Shown here: in pieces, positions 1-7,894 of the stretch | Numbering within the stretch: position 1 is the first letter of the stretch | Layout of the letters: each line of letters opens with the position of its first letter | NCBI GenBank assembly: GCA_900544405.1 | Contig: UQVA01000006.1 | Location: 1-64,000 of the forward strand | Origin: an uncultured Eubacteriales bacterium | GTDB lineage: Bacteria; Bacillota; Clostridia; Oscillospirales; Oscillospiraceae | Length of the DNA stretch: 64,000 bases | Direction: 5' to 3' | Translations under genes and position numbers: made by a program | Notes under the pieces: model-generated | Databases searched by the model: none | The model's input: the letters and a program-made list of their open reading frames with translations, nothing else | Told to the model about the DNA's origin: nothing

Positions 1-12
1 TCCAAAATCTAT

Positions 13-173
13 ATGACTGCCGGTGGCAGTCATACCTCTACTACGGTGTCACGCCTTTGGGCGTGACGGATGAGGTCGAAGGTCACAGGTTTGTACCAAC
101 CCATGGTGAAAATTGGTAGCTTCGACCTCATCCGTCAACCCTAAAGGGCTGCCAGCTTCTCCTCCAGGAGAAG
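13..173. repeat. Cluster of nested short hairpins in intergenic DNA
   Basis: No gene is visible in the first 260 bases. Four inverted repeats follow one another: 13-21 with 25-33 (ATGACTGCC/GGCAGTCAT), 48-55 with 60-67 (GTCACGCC/GGCGTGAC), a long 17-base arm pair at 65-81 and 120-136 (GACGGATGAGGTCGAAG and its complement), and 156-163 with 166-173 (CTTCTCCT/AGGAGAAG). A weaker GGAGA/TCTCC pair lies near 231-258. The arrangement resembles the dispersed intergenic repeats common in Ruminococcaceae genomes, but only one copy is in this window, so dispersal is inferred. Confidence 0.55.
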
Positions 174-265
174 CCTTTCCTCAGAAGTACGGGGCTGGTT
201 CGTCAGAGTTAAGGCTCCCCCTACACGCCGGGAGATTTTGTCGAAGCAATTTTCTCCTCAAAACA

Positions 266-296
266 GCAAAAACCGCCTCTTTCGAGGCGGTTTTTG
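266..296 (-). terminator. Rho-independent terminator of the sialic-acid type operon
   Basis: The stem AACCGCCTC/GAGGCGGTT (271-279 and 283-291) has a TTTC loop and A/T runs on both sides, so it can work in both directions. It lies just downstream of the last gene of the minus-strand operon, which stops at 312. Confidence 0.85.
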
Positions 297-311
297 GGGG
301 GATTCCTATTT

Positions 312-1223
312 TTAGCCCACATATTTGGCCAGGGCTTCCCGGACCATTTGGGCGCATTCCTGGGCGATGGGCTTATCCTCCGGCAGGAGGTCGGTCAGGG
401 GCTTGCGGACGCCGCCGATGTCGGGGCCGCCGTTGAGCCGCAGGACCTCTTTGATCATGGCGTACATATTGCCCTTGCCGGAGCAAAGCTTGTAGATGAT
501 ATGGCAGCAGGTGTCCTGAATTTCCCGACCCTGAGCGATCTTGCCCTCCTGGTACAGCCGGTAAATGGCCAGGTACAGCTCCGGCATCACGGCGTAGGTG
601 CCGCCGATGCCGCCGCAGGCCCCGGCAGTCAGACCGGAAAGCAGCTGCTCGTCGGGTCCGTTGAACACCATGGCTCCCTCGTCCCGCCACATCTCAATAT
701 CCTGCACAGGCATGGAGGAATTCTTCACGCCGATGACATTGGGGTTTTCCAGCATGGTGCGCAGAAGGCCGCCGTTCAGGGCCACACCCGCCAGCTGGGG
801 GATGTTGTAGATGACGAAATCCGTATGGGGAGCAGCAGAGGAAATATCATTCCAATACTGGGCCACGCCATAGGGGGGCAGGTGGAAATAGATGGGCGGA
901 ATGGCGGCGATGGCATCCACGCCCAGGCTTTCCGCATGGGCGGCCAGCTCCATGGAGTCGGCGGTATTGTTGCAGGCCACATGAGCAATGACAACGATGC
1001 GGCCCTTGGCCACCTTCATAACGTGCTCCAGCACGGTTTTCCGCTCGGCCACGCTCTGATAAATGCACTCGCCGGAGGAGCCGCCCACATACACGCCGGT
1101 GACGCCCTTGCCGATGAGATACTCCGTCAGTGCCTCCACCCGCTCCGGGCTGATGGAACCGTCCTCAGCGTAGCAGGCGTAAAATGCAGGGAAAATGCCC
1201 TGATATTTAGTCAAATCTTTCAT
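312..1223 (-). CDS. nanA: N-acetylneuraminate lyase-like class I aldolase (DHDPS/NAL family)
   Basis: This 303-residue protein has the length and motifs of the dihydrodipicolinate synthase/N-acetylneuraminate lyase family. GGSSGE at 47-52 is the carboxylate-binding loop, Tyr139 in VIYNIP is the catalytic tyrosine, and Lys167 in GVKNSS is the Schiff-base lysine. Family members cleave 2-keto-3-deoxy acids; NAL splits sialic acid into N-acetylmannosamine and pyruvate in the cytosol. It is the last gene of an operon that also holds a sugar importer, and an epimerase of the ManNAc type is encoded upstream, which supports the NAL reading over lysine biosynthesis. It starts 14 bases after the permease gene. 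Another keto-acid aldolase specificity cannot be excluded. Confidence 0.82.
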   Translation of the reverse strand: MKDLTKYQGIFPAFYACYAEDGSISPERVEALTEYLIGKGVTGVYVGGSSGECIYQSVAERKTVLEHVMKVAKGRIVVIAHVACNNTADSMELAAHAESLGVDAIAAIPPIYFHLPPYGVAQYWNDISSAAPHTDFVIYNIPQLAGVALNGGLLRTMLENPNVIGVKNSSMPVQDIEMWRDEGAMVFNGPDEQLLSGLTAGACGGIGGTYAVMPELYLAIYRLYQEGKIAQGREIQDTCCHIIYKLCSGKGNMYAMIKEVLRLNGGPDIGGVRKPLTDLLPEDKPIAQECAQMVREALAKYVG

Positions 1224-1236
1224 AAAACTCTCCTTT

Positions 1237-2124
1237 TTAGCCCTTCACGGCACCCATGGTGATGCCCTTGGTGAAATACTTCTGGAAGACCAGGAACACC
1301 GCAATGATGGGGGCGGCAGCCAGCGCTGCACCGGCCATCAGCAGGCCCATATCGATGCTGCTTTCCGCCTGCAGCGTGGCAATGCCCAAGGAAATGGTGG
1401 AATTTGCGTTGCTTTTGAGCATGACCAGCTGCATGAAGTAATCATTCCAGGAATTGATGAACGTAAAGATGGCCAGAGCGCCCACGCCGGGCTTCACCAT
1501 GGGGAACACGATGGTGTTGAAGGTGCGAAGCTCGCTGGCGCCGTCGATGGTGGCCGCTTCCAGGATTTCCGCCGGGATGCCCTCGGCAAACTGCTTCATC
1601 AGGAACACGCCAAAGGGCCAGCCGACGGTAGGCAGAATCACGGCCCAGAGGGAATCGTAGAGGTTCAGGGCAGACATTTCCCGCAGCAGCGGAATGAGAA
1701 TGACCTGCTTTGGCAGGGCCATGGCGCAGACGATGAGGGCGAACAGGATGCCCCGTCCACGGAAGCGCTTCTTGGCCAGAGCGTAACCGGCCATGGAGGC
1801 GGTGATGCAGGTCAGGAGCATGGCGGAGACCGCCATGACCACGGTGTTCAGCAGCCAGCGGAAGGCCGCCGGGGCTCTGGGACCCTCGATGCCGAAGATC
1901 TCAAAGAGGGGGGCCGTGCGCTTATTGAACAGCTTTTCAAAGTTGGTCAGCACCCACTCGCTGGGGACCCAGGCGATGTCCTTGGTGTTGTTGATGTCCA
2001 CGCCGTTCTTGAATGCGCCGGTGACGATCCAATACAGCGGGAACAGGAAGGCGAGGGCCAGGAGGATGAGGATGATCCAGGAAATCACATGGTAGATCCT
2101 GGAACGAACGGTGGTTTTTTTCAT
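1237..2124 (-). CDS. ABC sugar importer permease, MalG/CUT1 type
   Basis: This 295-residue inner-membrane protein has six predicted hydrophobic segments, an N-terminal one at about 13-35, and the CUT1 permease coupling loop EAATIDGASELRTF near residues 189-202, which contacts the ATPase. A typical MalG-type ending (FQKYFTKGITMGAVKG) is present. It pairs with the permease encoded immediately upstream, 12 bases away, and the binding lipoprotein further upstream. No ATPase gene is in the operon, so a shared MsmX/UgpC-type ATPase encoded elsewhere probably energises it, as is common for CUT1 importers in Gram-positives. Sialic acid or a sialoside is the likely cargo, by context only. Confidence 0.9.
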   Translation of the reverse strand: MKKTTVRSRIYHVISWIILILLALAFLFPLYWIVTGAFKNGVDINNTKDIAWVPSEWVLTNFEKLFNKRTAPLFEIFGIEGPRAPAAFRWLLNTVVMAVSAMLLTCITASMAGYALAKKRFRGRGILFALIVCAMALPKQVILIPLLREMSALNLYDSLWAVILPTVGWPFGVFLMKQFAEGIPAEILEAATIDGASELRTFNTIVFPMVKPGVGALAIFTFINSWNDYFMQLVMLKSNANSTISLGIATLQAESSIDMGLLMAGAALAAAPIIAVFLVFQKYFTKGITMGAVKG

Positions 2125-2136
2125 ACTGCCGCCCCC

Positions 2137-3051
2137 TTACTTCTTTTCCTGGCCCAGCTTGAACTGGATGGCCGAGAGGATGCCGATAAAGATGGCCAGC
2201 ACCACACCCATGGCATTGGCGTAACCGAAGTGGCCGGTCTGCTCCGTGAGCTTGAAGGCCGTGTAGTAAATATAGTACATGACGGTATTCGTGCCGGAGC
2301 CGCCCTGGGTCAGCAGCTGAATGAGGGCGAAGCACTGGAAGGAATTGATGGTGGTAATGACCAGGATGTACAGCGTGGTGGGCATCATCTGGGGCCACTT
2401 GATCCGCCAGAACACCTGGAAATCCGTAGCGCCGTCCACCTGAGAGGCCTCCACCAGGGAGTGGTCCACGTTGCCCAGAGCGGAAACGTACAGCACGATG
2501 GGCTGGCCCACGGAGGTGGTGAACAAAATCAGGATGATGCACCAAAGGGCATAGCGGCTGTCGCCCAGCCAGTTGATGTTGCTGTCGATGAGGCCCACCT
2601 GCTTGAGGACGGTGTTGAAAAGGCCGGTGTAGTTGTTGTACATCCACTTCCACACCACGGTGACGGCCACGGAGCCCGTGACCACCGGCAGGTAGAAGAT
2701 GCAGCGGAAGGCGGACAGAGCCGCATTGTGCATTTTATAGATGGCGGAGGCCACCCACAGCGAGAAGGCCGTGACCGCCGGCACGCTGACCAGCACGATG
2801 ATGAAGGTATTGGCCAGAGCCTTCTGGAAGGTCTCGTCCTGGAACAGCTTTGCATAGTTGCTGAATCCGGCGAAGGTGCCGAACACGCTCTTGTCGTGCA
2901 TACTGGCATTGGTGAAGCTCAGGTAGATGCAAATGAACATCGGGATAATGACAAAGCCTACGAAGAAGATCAGGCTGGGCAGCATGAAAAGGTAGCCCGC
3001 ACAATCTTCCCGGCGCTGCAGCGCACGGCTCATTCCATTCTGTTTTGCCAA
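2137..3051 (-). CDS. ABC sugar importer permease, MalF/CUT1 type
   Basis: This membrane protein of about 304 residues belongs to the MalF/UgpA permease group. Its coupling motif EASQVDGATDFQVFWRI lies in the cytoplasmic loop before the last two membrane segments. I place the start at a TTG codon at 3051 because AAAGGAG lies 8 bases before it and the hydrophobic region begins soon after; the longer open frame to 3153 runs through the upstream hairpin and looks non-coding. It forms the transport channel with the MalG-type permease downstream. A strong attenuator hairpin separates it from the binding-protein gene. Confidence 0.88.
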   Translation of the reverse strand: MAKQNGMSRALQRREDCAGYLFMLPSLIFFVGFVIIPMFICIYLSFTNASMHDKSVFGTFAGFSNYAKLFQDETFQKALANTFIIVLVSVPAVTAFSLWVASAIYKMHNAALSAFRCIFYLPVVTGSVAVTVVWKWMYNNYTGLFNTVLKQVGLIDSNINWLGDSRYALWCIILILFTTSVGQPIVLYVSALGNVDHSLVEASQVDGATDFQVFWRIKWPQMMPTTLYILVITTINSFQCFALIQLLTQGGSGTNTVMYYIYYTAFKLTEQTGHFGYANAMGVVLAIFIGILSAIQFKLGQEKK

Positions 3052-3141
3052 AGTTATGCGCTCCTTTCTTGGTGTGTCGTCTCCCGGAAATATGCGGTGC
3101 AGGTCTCCGGAACGGGGAAACCGGCTTCGCATATCTCCGGG

Positions 3142-3179
3142 CAAAAACCGCACCCCTACCCCGATGGGTAGGGGCGCGG
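3142..3179 (-). terminator. Attenuator hairpin between binding protein and permease genes
   Basis: In the minus-strand transcript, a GC-rich stem (CCGCGCCCCTACCC with GGGTAGGGGTGCGG, loop ATCG) is followed by TTTTTG. It sits after the binding-lipoprotein stop codon and before the permease. Partial termination here would give more lipoprotein than permease, as in many CUT1 operons. Confidence 0.8.
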
Positions 3180-3194
3180 GACCCTTTGAATAAC

Positions 3195-4568
3195 TTAGCC
3201 CTTGGCGGCGGCGTTTGCCTCGGCCGCATAGGTGGTCAGGGATTCCTTGATGTCAGCGCCCTCGCCGACCTTCTGGAGCATATTCCACCAGGAGGTACGC
3301 GCCTGGGCCCAGCCCTTGGTGACGTTGTAGTAGTCGCCCAGGTAAGGCATCAGGACCTGATACTCGTTCATGGTCTCGTTGTCGGCCCAGATACCGGACA
3401 GGTCGGTACCCTCGGCAGAGGTACGGGCAGCGAAGAAGTTGGCGGTCTTGACGGCGTCCACGGTATGCTCGGAGTCGGCCATCCAGCGGATGAACTGCTT
3501 GGCAGCCTCGATGCGGGCCTCGTCGCCGTTATTGAAGATACCGAAGCCCCAGATACCGCCGCAGAGCTGCGGAGCACCATTCTCGGAGGGGAAGGCCATA
3601 ATGGCGATTTCCTGGCCGTTCATGGTCTTGCCCACGCCGGTGTCGGCCATGTTGGGATTCAGCTGCTGAGCGATGTTCCAGCAGAAGGCCATCTTCAGGA
3701 CTTCCTGGTAGAACATGGCGATCTCGTCGCCGCCCTGCATAGCTGCGTCGAAGTTAACGCCGTCCATGCTCTTGAGCAGCTCCAGAGCCTTCACGTTGTT
3801 GGCATCGTCCCAGGTGTAAGCGGTGTGCTCGGCGTTGGTGTAGGTGCCGCCGTACAGGTTGTTGACGAGGGCGCGGGTGCCCTGGTCGCCGCCCTGGCCG
3901 CCGCAGAACACGGCTGCCACGTTGCCGCCGAACTTCTCGTTCAGGGCAGCCACGGCCTTGACGAAGTTTTCGGTGGTCCAGGTACGGGTGGTCAGGTCCA
4001 CATACTGGTCAGCACCGGCTTCCTTGAAGGCGTCCAGGTTGATGGCCATGCAGTGTGCGGTCATGACCAGAGGATACTCGTAAACGGAACCGTCGGTGGC
4101 GGTGCAGGCGGTCAGGCAGGCGGGGAGGATCTCGCTGCGGTCAGTATCGTCCAGCATATCCTTCAGATCGACCATGTAACCGGCGGCGCCCCAGTTGGCA
4201 ACCAGACGCTCGGGGCCTTCCAGAACCAGGTCGGGAGCCTTCCCGGCGGTGAGGGCGGCGTTGATCTTGTCGTCGCCGTCGGCGTAAGCCAGGTACTCGA
4301 CCTTGACCTTGATACCGGTCTCGGCGGTGAAGGCGTCGGTCAGCTTGGCGACTTCGGCCTCATTGCCCCAGTTGCCTACGGGGTAGGTCCACAGCTCGAT
4401 GGTCACGTCGGTCTTGGCGGCATCGGTGGTCTTGGGCTCGGTGGCCTTGGTGGTGTTGTCGGTGGATTTGGTGTCGCTGGGCTTGGTGTTGTCGGCGGGC
4501 TTGGAAGCGCAGGCTGCCAGGCTCAGGATCATCACCATGGCCAGGACGATGGCAAGCAGTTTCTTCAT
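3195..4568 (-). CDS. Sugar ABC importer solute-binding lipoprotein (CUT1 family)
   Basis: This 457-residue protein begins with a lipoprotein signal (MKKLLAIVLA..., lipobox LAAC, Cys20) and a Lys/Thr/Asp-rich linker of about 40 residues, then an extracellular solute-binding domain (VTIELWTYPVGNWGNEAEVAKL onward). It should capture the sugar outside the membrane and deliver it to the two permeases encoded downstream. The start is ATG 4568, with GAGGAGG 6-7 bases upstream; an in-frame ATG 15 bases earlier lacks a good site. Gut Firmicutes that use sialic acid or 2,7-anhydro-sialic acid carry importers of this layout, so a sialoside ligand is inferred from the aldolase and epimerase in the cluster. 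The ligand is not visible in the sequence. Confidence 0.9.
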   Translation of the reverse strand: MKKLLAIVLAMVMILSLAACASKPADNTKPSDTKSTDNTTKATEPKTTDAAKTDVTIELWTYPVGNWGNEAEVAKLTDAFTAETGIKVKVEYLAYADGDDKINAALTAGKAPDLVLEGPERLVANWGAAGYMVDLKDMLDDTDRSEILPACLTACTATDGSVYEYPLVMTAHCMAINLDAFKEAGADQYVDLTTRTWTTENFVKAVAALNEKFGGNVAAVFCGGQGGDQGTRALVNNLYGGTYTNAEHTAYTWDDANNVKALELLKSMDGVNFDAAMQGGDEIAMFYQEVLKMAFCWNIAQQLNPNMADTGVGKTMNGQEIAIMAFPSENGAPQLCGGIWGFGIFNNGDEARIEAAKQFIRWMADSEHTVDAVKTANFFAARTSAEGTDLSGIWADNETMNEYQVLMPYLGDYYNVTKGWAQARTSWWNMLQKVGEGADIKESLTTYAAEANAAAKG

Positions 4569-4701
4569 GGTATTCCTCCTCATATTGTTTGCTTCGCTTG
4601 GGAAGCAGATATTCGGGGAGCCTCCCCCGGGAACGGACTCCGGAGTCGCCGGTCGTCGTTTTTCGTCATATCGACCAACGGCGTTTCCTTCATGTGCTTA
4701 T

Positions 4702-4730
4702 ATCTTAGCGAAATTTTCCCAGTTTGTCAA
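4702..4730 (-). promoter_or_regulatory. Sigma-A promoter of the importer/lyase operon
   Basis: On the minus strand, TTGACA (4725-4730) and TAAGAT (4702-4707) are separated by 17 bases, about 130 bases before the lipoprotein start codon. The long leader (4569-4700) has no other obvious structure. Confidence 0.8.
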
Positions 4731-4803
4731 TGGGATTCTGAAAATAATTTTCTAAATCTCGGATTATTGGAGACTTTTTACAGTTCGCACAAAATATCAG
4801 GCT

Positions 4804-4819
4804 TTTGGACCGGTCCAAA
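4804..4819. promoter_or_regulatory. 16-bp perfect palindrome, candidate operator
   Basis: TTTGGACCGGTCCAAA is a perfect palindrome about 75 bases upstream of the -35 element of the importer operon, between it and the RpiR-family regulator gene. It is a reasonable candidate site for that regulator. Its distance upstream of -35 would fit activation or looping better than simple blocking. Function is inferred from position only. Confidence 0.45.
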
Positions 4820-4922
4820 GCCGGTCATTTTTGGCCACTTTGCCCAAGGCGCAGAATGTCGAATTTTCAAAAAGTCGCAGATTTTCACTGCAAATACACC
4901 CGTCCGCCCTGGAAAACCCTGC

Positions 4923-4952
4923 AAAAATCGCCGCCGGAGGCCCCGGCGGCGA
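4923..4952 (-). terminator. Terminator after the RpiR-family regulator gene
   Basis: The minus-strand transcript forms TCGCCGCCGG/CCGGCGGCGA (4928-4952) followed by TTTTT. It ends the epimerase-regulator transcript before the separate importer promoter. Confidence 0.82.
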
Positions 4953-4977
4953 AAGTTCTGAAAATTTTTTGCAGAAA

Positions 4978-5841
4978 TCACAGGTGCTTTTCCGAAAGGG
5001 CGTCGGCAATGCGCTGGCGGCTCCGCCGGGCGTTTTCCAGGTCCTCCCGGCAGACCTCCGAGAAAAGTACGTCCAGAAGATACATCTGGGCGATCTTGGC
5101 GGCCACGGAGCCAAGCTGCAGGGGGCTTTCGTCTGCGCCGCACTGCAAGACCGCATCCGCCAGCTCGGCACCGGGGGACTTGGGGAAGCGGGTGATGAGC
5201 ACCACCCCTGCCCCATTCTTCCGGGCGATGCCCAGGGTGTGCATCATGTCCACCGTGGAGCCGGAGTAGGAAAAGTACAGAATCACGTCCTCCGGGTCGG
5301 CGTTCACCGTGGCAATGGCCTGCATGTGGGAATCCCGCACGGCCTGATACTTGCCCCCCACGGTGGAGAACAGGTGGGCCGCCTCCTCGGCAATGAGCAT
5401 GGAGCCGCCCTGGCCCATGCACAGCACCCGCTTGGCCCCCCGGAGCATTTTGGCGGCCTTGCGCATCTGGTCCGGCCGGATCATCTCCAGGGTCTGGGAA
5501 ATGGCGGCGGTGTCCACAGCCTGCAATTTCCGGCACACATCCTCCAGGCTGTCCTCCTTGGTGACTTCTCCGGAAAGGGGATTGCCCCAGGCTCCCAGCT
5601 GGGCGGCGGCGTTGGCCAGGGCCAGCTTGAAGGCGTTATAGCCCCGGTAGCCCAGACGGCGGCAGAACCGGGAAACGGTAGCCTCCGCCACGTTGCTGAC
5701 CTCCGCCAATTCGGTAATGGACAGGAACTGGGCCTCCTGCTGGTGGGCCAGCACATAGTCGGCGCAGCGCTTTTCTGCGGCGGTCAGGGAATAATAAGCC
5801 TCGCTGATGGTCTCCGGGGCGGTTTTGCTGAGTTCAGGCAT
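4978..5841 (-). CDS. RpiR-family transcriptional regulator (HTH plus SIS domain)
   Basis: The protein is about 287 residues long. Residues 1-80 form the HTH_6 DNA-binding domain (LTAAEKRCADYVL, then AEATVSRFCRRLGYRGYNAF as the helix-turn-helix) and residues 120-260 form a sugar isomerase (SIS) domain that in this family senses a phosphosugar. The SIS core includes LCMGQGGSMLIAEEAAHLF and DVILYFSYSGSTVDMM. I prefer ATG 5841, with GAGG 6 bases upstream, over the ATG at 5853, which lacks a site. The gene is 25 bases downstream of the epimerase gene in one transcript and next to the importer operon. RpiR proteins control sialic acid (NanR-type) and amino-sugar genes in several Firmicutes, so local control is likely. 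Confidence 0.88.
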   Translation of the reverse strand: MPELSKTAPETISEAYYSLTAAEKRCADYVLAHQQEAQFLSITELAEVSNVAEATVSRFCRRLGYRGYNAFKLALANAAAQLGAWGNPLSGEVTKEDSLEDVCRKLQAVDTAAISQTLEMIRPDQMRKAAKMLRGAKRVLCMGQGGSMLIAEEAAHLFSTVGGKYQAVRDSHMQAIATVNADPEDVILYFSYSGSTVDMMHTLGIARKNGAGVVLITRFPKSPGAELADAVLQCGADESPLQLGSVAAKIAQMYLLDVLFSEVCREDLENARRSRQRIADALSEKHL

Positions 5842-5866
5842 AGGGGTCCTCATTTCTATCGGGTAT

Positions 5867-7072
5867 TTACTCTCTGGACAGCAGTCCGGTGATCATGCCG
5901 TCCACCAGGATGAGCATTCTGGGCAGGTGGAAGGGGCCCTTGAAGGTGGAACCCTTACAGGCAGGCTCCGTGGGCTTGCCGTCCCGGCGCAGATAGCCGT
6001 ACCACTCGCCGTACTCCGGGTCGGAGAAGTGGGCCTTGGAATAATCCAGGGTCTTGTAGAACCAGTCCAGATACTCCTGCTTGCCGGTGTCCCGGTAGAG
6101 CATCAGGGAGGAGATGAGAATTTCGTCATGGGGCCACCAGAGCTTCATGTCATGCTCGTAAGCCTCCGGGGGATTGCCCAGGCAGTCCACAAAGTAGAGA
6201 AGTCCGCCGTACTCGTTATCCCAACCGGTGGTAATGGCCCAGTTGAAGATGGTCTCGGCCTTTTCCACCAGGGCGGCATCATTGGTCCGGGCAGCCTGCT
6301 CCAGCAGGAACCACACGCCCTCGATGTCGTGGCCGGGGTTCACGATACGGCCCTCGGTGTAGTTCAGCCGGGCCTCGCCGTTGGGTCCCACGTTCTCCAG
6401 CACGCACTTCAGCTCCGGATGGACGTGATAGGCAAAAATATCGTCTACGCAGGACTTGGCCCGTTCCTCGTAGAGCTTCCGATGCTCCGGGTCCACCCGC
6501 ATGAGTACGGAGGTCACGTTCAGGTAGATCATGGGAATGCCGAAGGCCCGGCCGGTCCGGGTCTCCGGGATGGTCTTGGGGCCAAGGCCCGTGGGGTCGG
6601 CCATTCCGTGGTTCAGGTCCCAGTACAGGTCATAGGCCCGTCTTGCCCGTTCCAGGCACGCTTTCTCGCCGGTAACGCCGTAATACTCGGCGTTGGCCAT
6701 GGCATAGAAGGCCTCGGAGAAGCAGTAGCGGCGCTGACGCAGGGGCTGGCCGTCCTCGGTGACGGTGAAGTACATCCGGTCCCCGGCTTCCCGGTTGATG
6801 CAGTATTTCTCCATAAAGTCCAGGCAGCTCTTGGAAGCCGCCAGCCATTCCGGCTTCACGCCGTAGCGGCTGCACAGGAATGCAAAGATCCAGCCGCAGC
6901 GGCCCTGCATCCAGACGCTCTTATCGGTGGAAAAAATTTTCCCCGTCCGGTCCAGGCAGGTGTACACGCCGCCATGGACGCTGTCCATGCCGTTTTTCAG
7001 CCAAAAGTTCACGCAGCGGTCCAATTCTTCCCGGACCCAGGCCTGTGTTTGGCGCAATTTGATCTGTTCCAC
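5867..7072 (-). CDS. N-acylglucosamine 2-epimerase (AGE/RenBP family)
   Basis: This 401-residue (alpha/alpha)6-barrel protein matches the AGE family over its whole length. Visible family features include SVHGGVYTCLDRTG near residue 31, WMQGRCGW near 54, a conserved HDIEGVW histidine near 250 and KLWWPHDEIL near 311. The family interconverts N-acetylmannosamine and N-acetylglucosamine in the cytosol without phosphorylation, the step after sialic acid cleavage. This pathway then needs an amino-sugar kinase rather than NanK; none is in the operon. The start is GTG 7072, with GGAGG 8 bases before it. Relatives include cellobiose and mannose 2-epimerases, so the substrate assignment depends on the neighbours. 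Confidence 0.82.
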   Translation of the reverse strand: MEQIKLRQTQAWVREELDRCVNFWLKNGMDSVHGGVYTCLDRTGKIFSTDKSVWMQGRCGWIFAFLCSRYGVKPEWLAASKSCLDFMEKYCINREAGDRMYFTVTEDGQPLRQRRYCFSEAFYAMANAEYYGVTGEKACLERARRAYDLYWDLNHGMADPTGLGPKTIPETRTGRAFGIPMIYLNVTSVLMRVDPEHRKLYEERAKSCVDDIFAYHVHPELKCVLENVGPNGEARLNYTEGRIVNPGHDIEGVWFLLEQAARTNDAALVEKAETIFNWAITTGWDNEYGGLLYFVDCLGNPPEAYEHDMKLWWPHDEILISSLMLYRDTGKQEYLDWFYKTLDYSKAHFSDPEYGEWYGYLRRDGKPTEPACKGSTFKGPFHLPRMLILVDGMITGLLSRE

Positions 7073-7178
7073 AGTAATTTCCTCCGCTTCATTTTCAGTT
7101 TTTCCGAAAAGGTATTATCATACTAGCATAAACCATCCTTATTTTCAAGCCCAATTCTGGTTATTTTCACTTTCGGTA

Positions 7179-7207
7179 TGGAAATTTTTTTCAGAGTGTG
7201 CTATAAT
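7179..7207 (+). promoter_or_regulatory. Extended -10 promoter for the SGNH-DUF624-plsY operon
   Basis: TGCTATAAT at 7199-7207 is a perfect extended -10 element, with a weak -35 (TGGAAA, 7179-7184) 17 bases upstream. GGAGG precedes the ATG at 7240. The opposite strand of this 167-base gap must carry the epimerase promoter; a TTGAAA-N17-TAGTAT pair is possible but weak. Confidence 0.8.
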
Positions 7208-7239
7208 GACACCAACATAAATTTCAAGGAGGTCCCCCT

Positions 7240-7893
7240 ATGAAAAAACACATCCTCTGTTTTGGCGACTCCAACACCCACGGCTACTGCGCCGACCCCG
7301 CCGACTGCGCCGACGGCGGCGACCGGTTCAACGAGCAGGAGCGCTGGACCTGCCTGCTGCAGGACCGGCTGGGCGACGACTGCAAGGTCTATGAAGAAGG
7401 TCTTTCCGGCCGGACCACCGTATTCTCCGATCCCCTCCATGAGTCCATGGACGGTCTGGGGGTCATTTATTCCACGCTGATGAGCCATGAGCGGGTGGAC
7501 CTGCTCATCATCATGCTGGGCACCAACGACACGAAAGAACGGCTGGGTGCCAACGCCCCCTGCATCGCTTTGGGTCTGGAGCGGCTCATCCAGAAGGCCA
7601 AGAGCGTTCCCGCCTGGAAGAATGACACCCCCAATATTCTGGTGGTCTGCCCGCCCCACATCGGCGAGGGGATGTATGAAAATCCCTGCGGCGGCCCCAT
7701 GGGCGCAGGCTGCCCGGAGAAGTCCCGGGAGCTGGCGAAATATTACCGGGAAGTGGCCCAGCGGAACGGCTGCGGCTTCCTGGATGCCGAGGGCATTGCC
7801 GAATTCAACCATGTGGACTATATGCACCTGACCCGTGCAGGCCACGCCGCTCTGGCGGAAGCCCTGACCCCCCTGGTCCGGGAACGCATCTGA
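7240..7893 (+). CDS. SGNH/GDSL-family hydrolase
   Basis: This 217-residue protein has no signal peptide and should be cytosolic. SGNH blocks are present: FGDSNTHG with nucleophile Ser11, GTND for the oxyanion Asn, and DYMHLTRAGH near the C-terminus with the catalytic Asp and His. The family removes acyl groups, often acetyl esters from sugars. It is transcribed away from the epimerase gene and lies beside a sialic-acid type cluster, so an O-acetyl-sugar esterase role is attractive, but the family is too broad to name a substrate. It is the first gene of a tight operon: the next start codon lies 1 base after its stop. Confidence 0.85.
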   Translation: MKKHILCFGDSNTHGYCADPADCADGGDRFNEQERWTCLLQDRLGDDCKVYEEGLSGRTTVFSDPLHESMDGLGVIYSTLMSHERVDLLIIMLGTNDTKERLGANAPCIALGLERLIQKAKSVPAWKNDTPNILVVCPPHIGEGMYENPCGGPMGAGCPEKSRELAKYYREVAQRNGCGFLDAEGIAEFNHVDYMHLTRAGHAALAEALTPLVRERI

Positions 7894-7894
7894 T

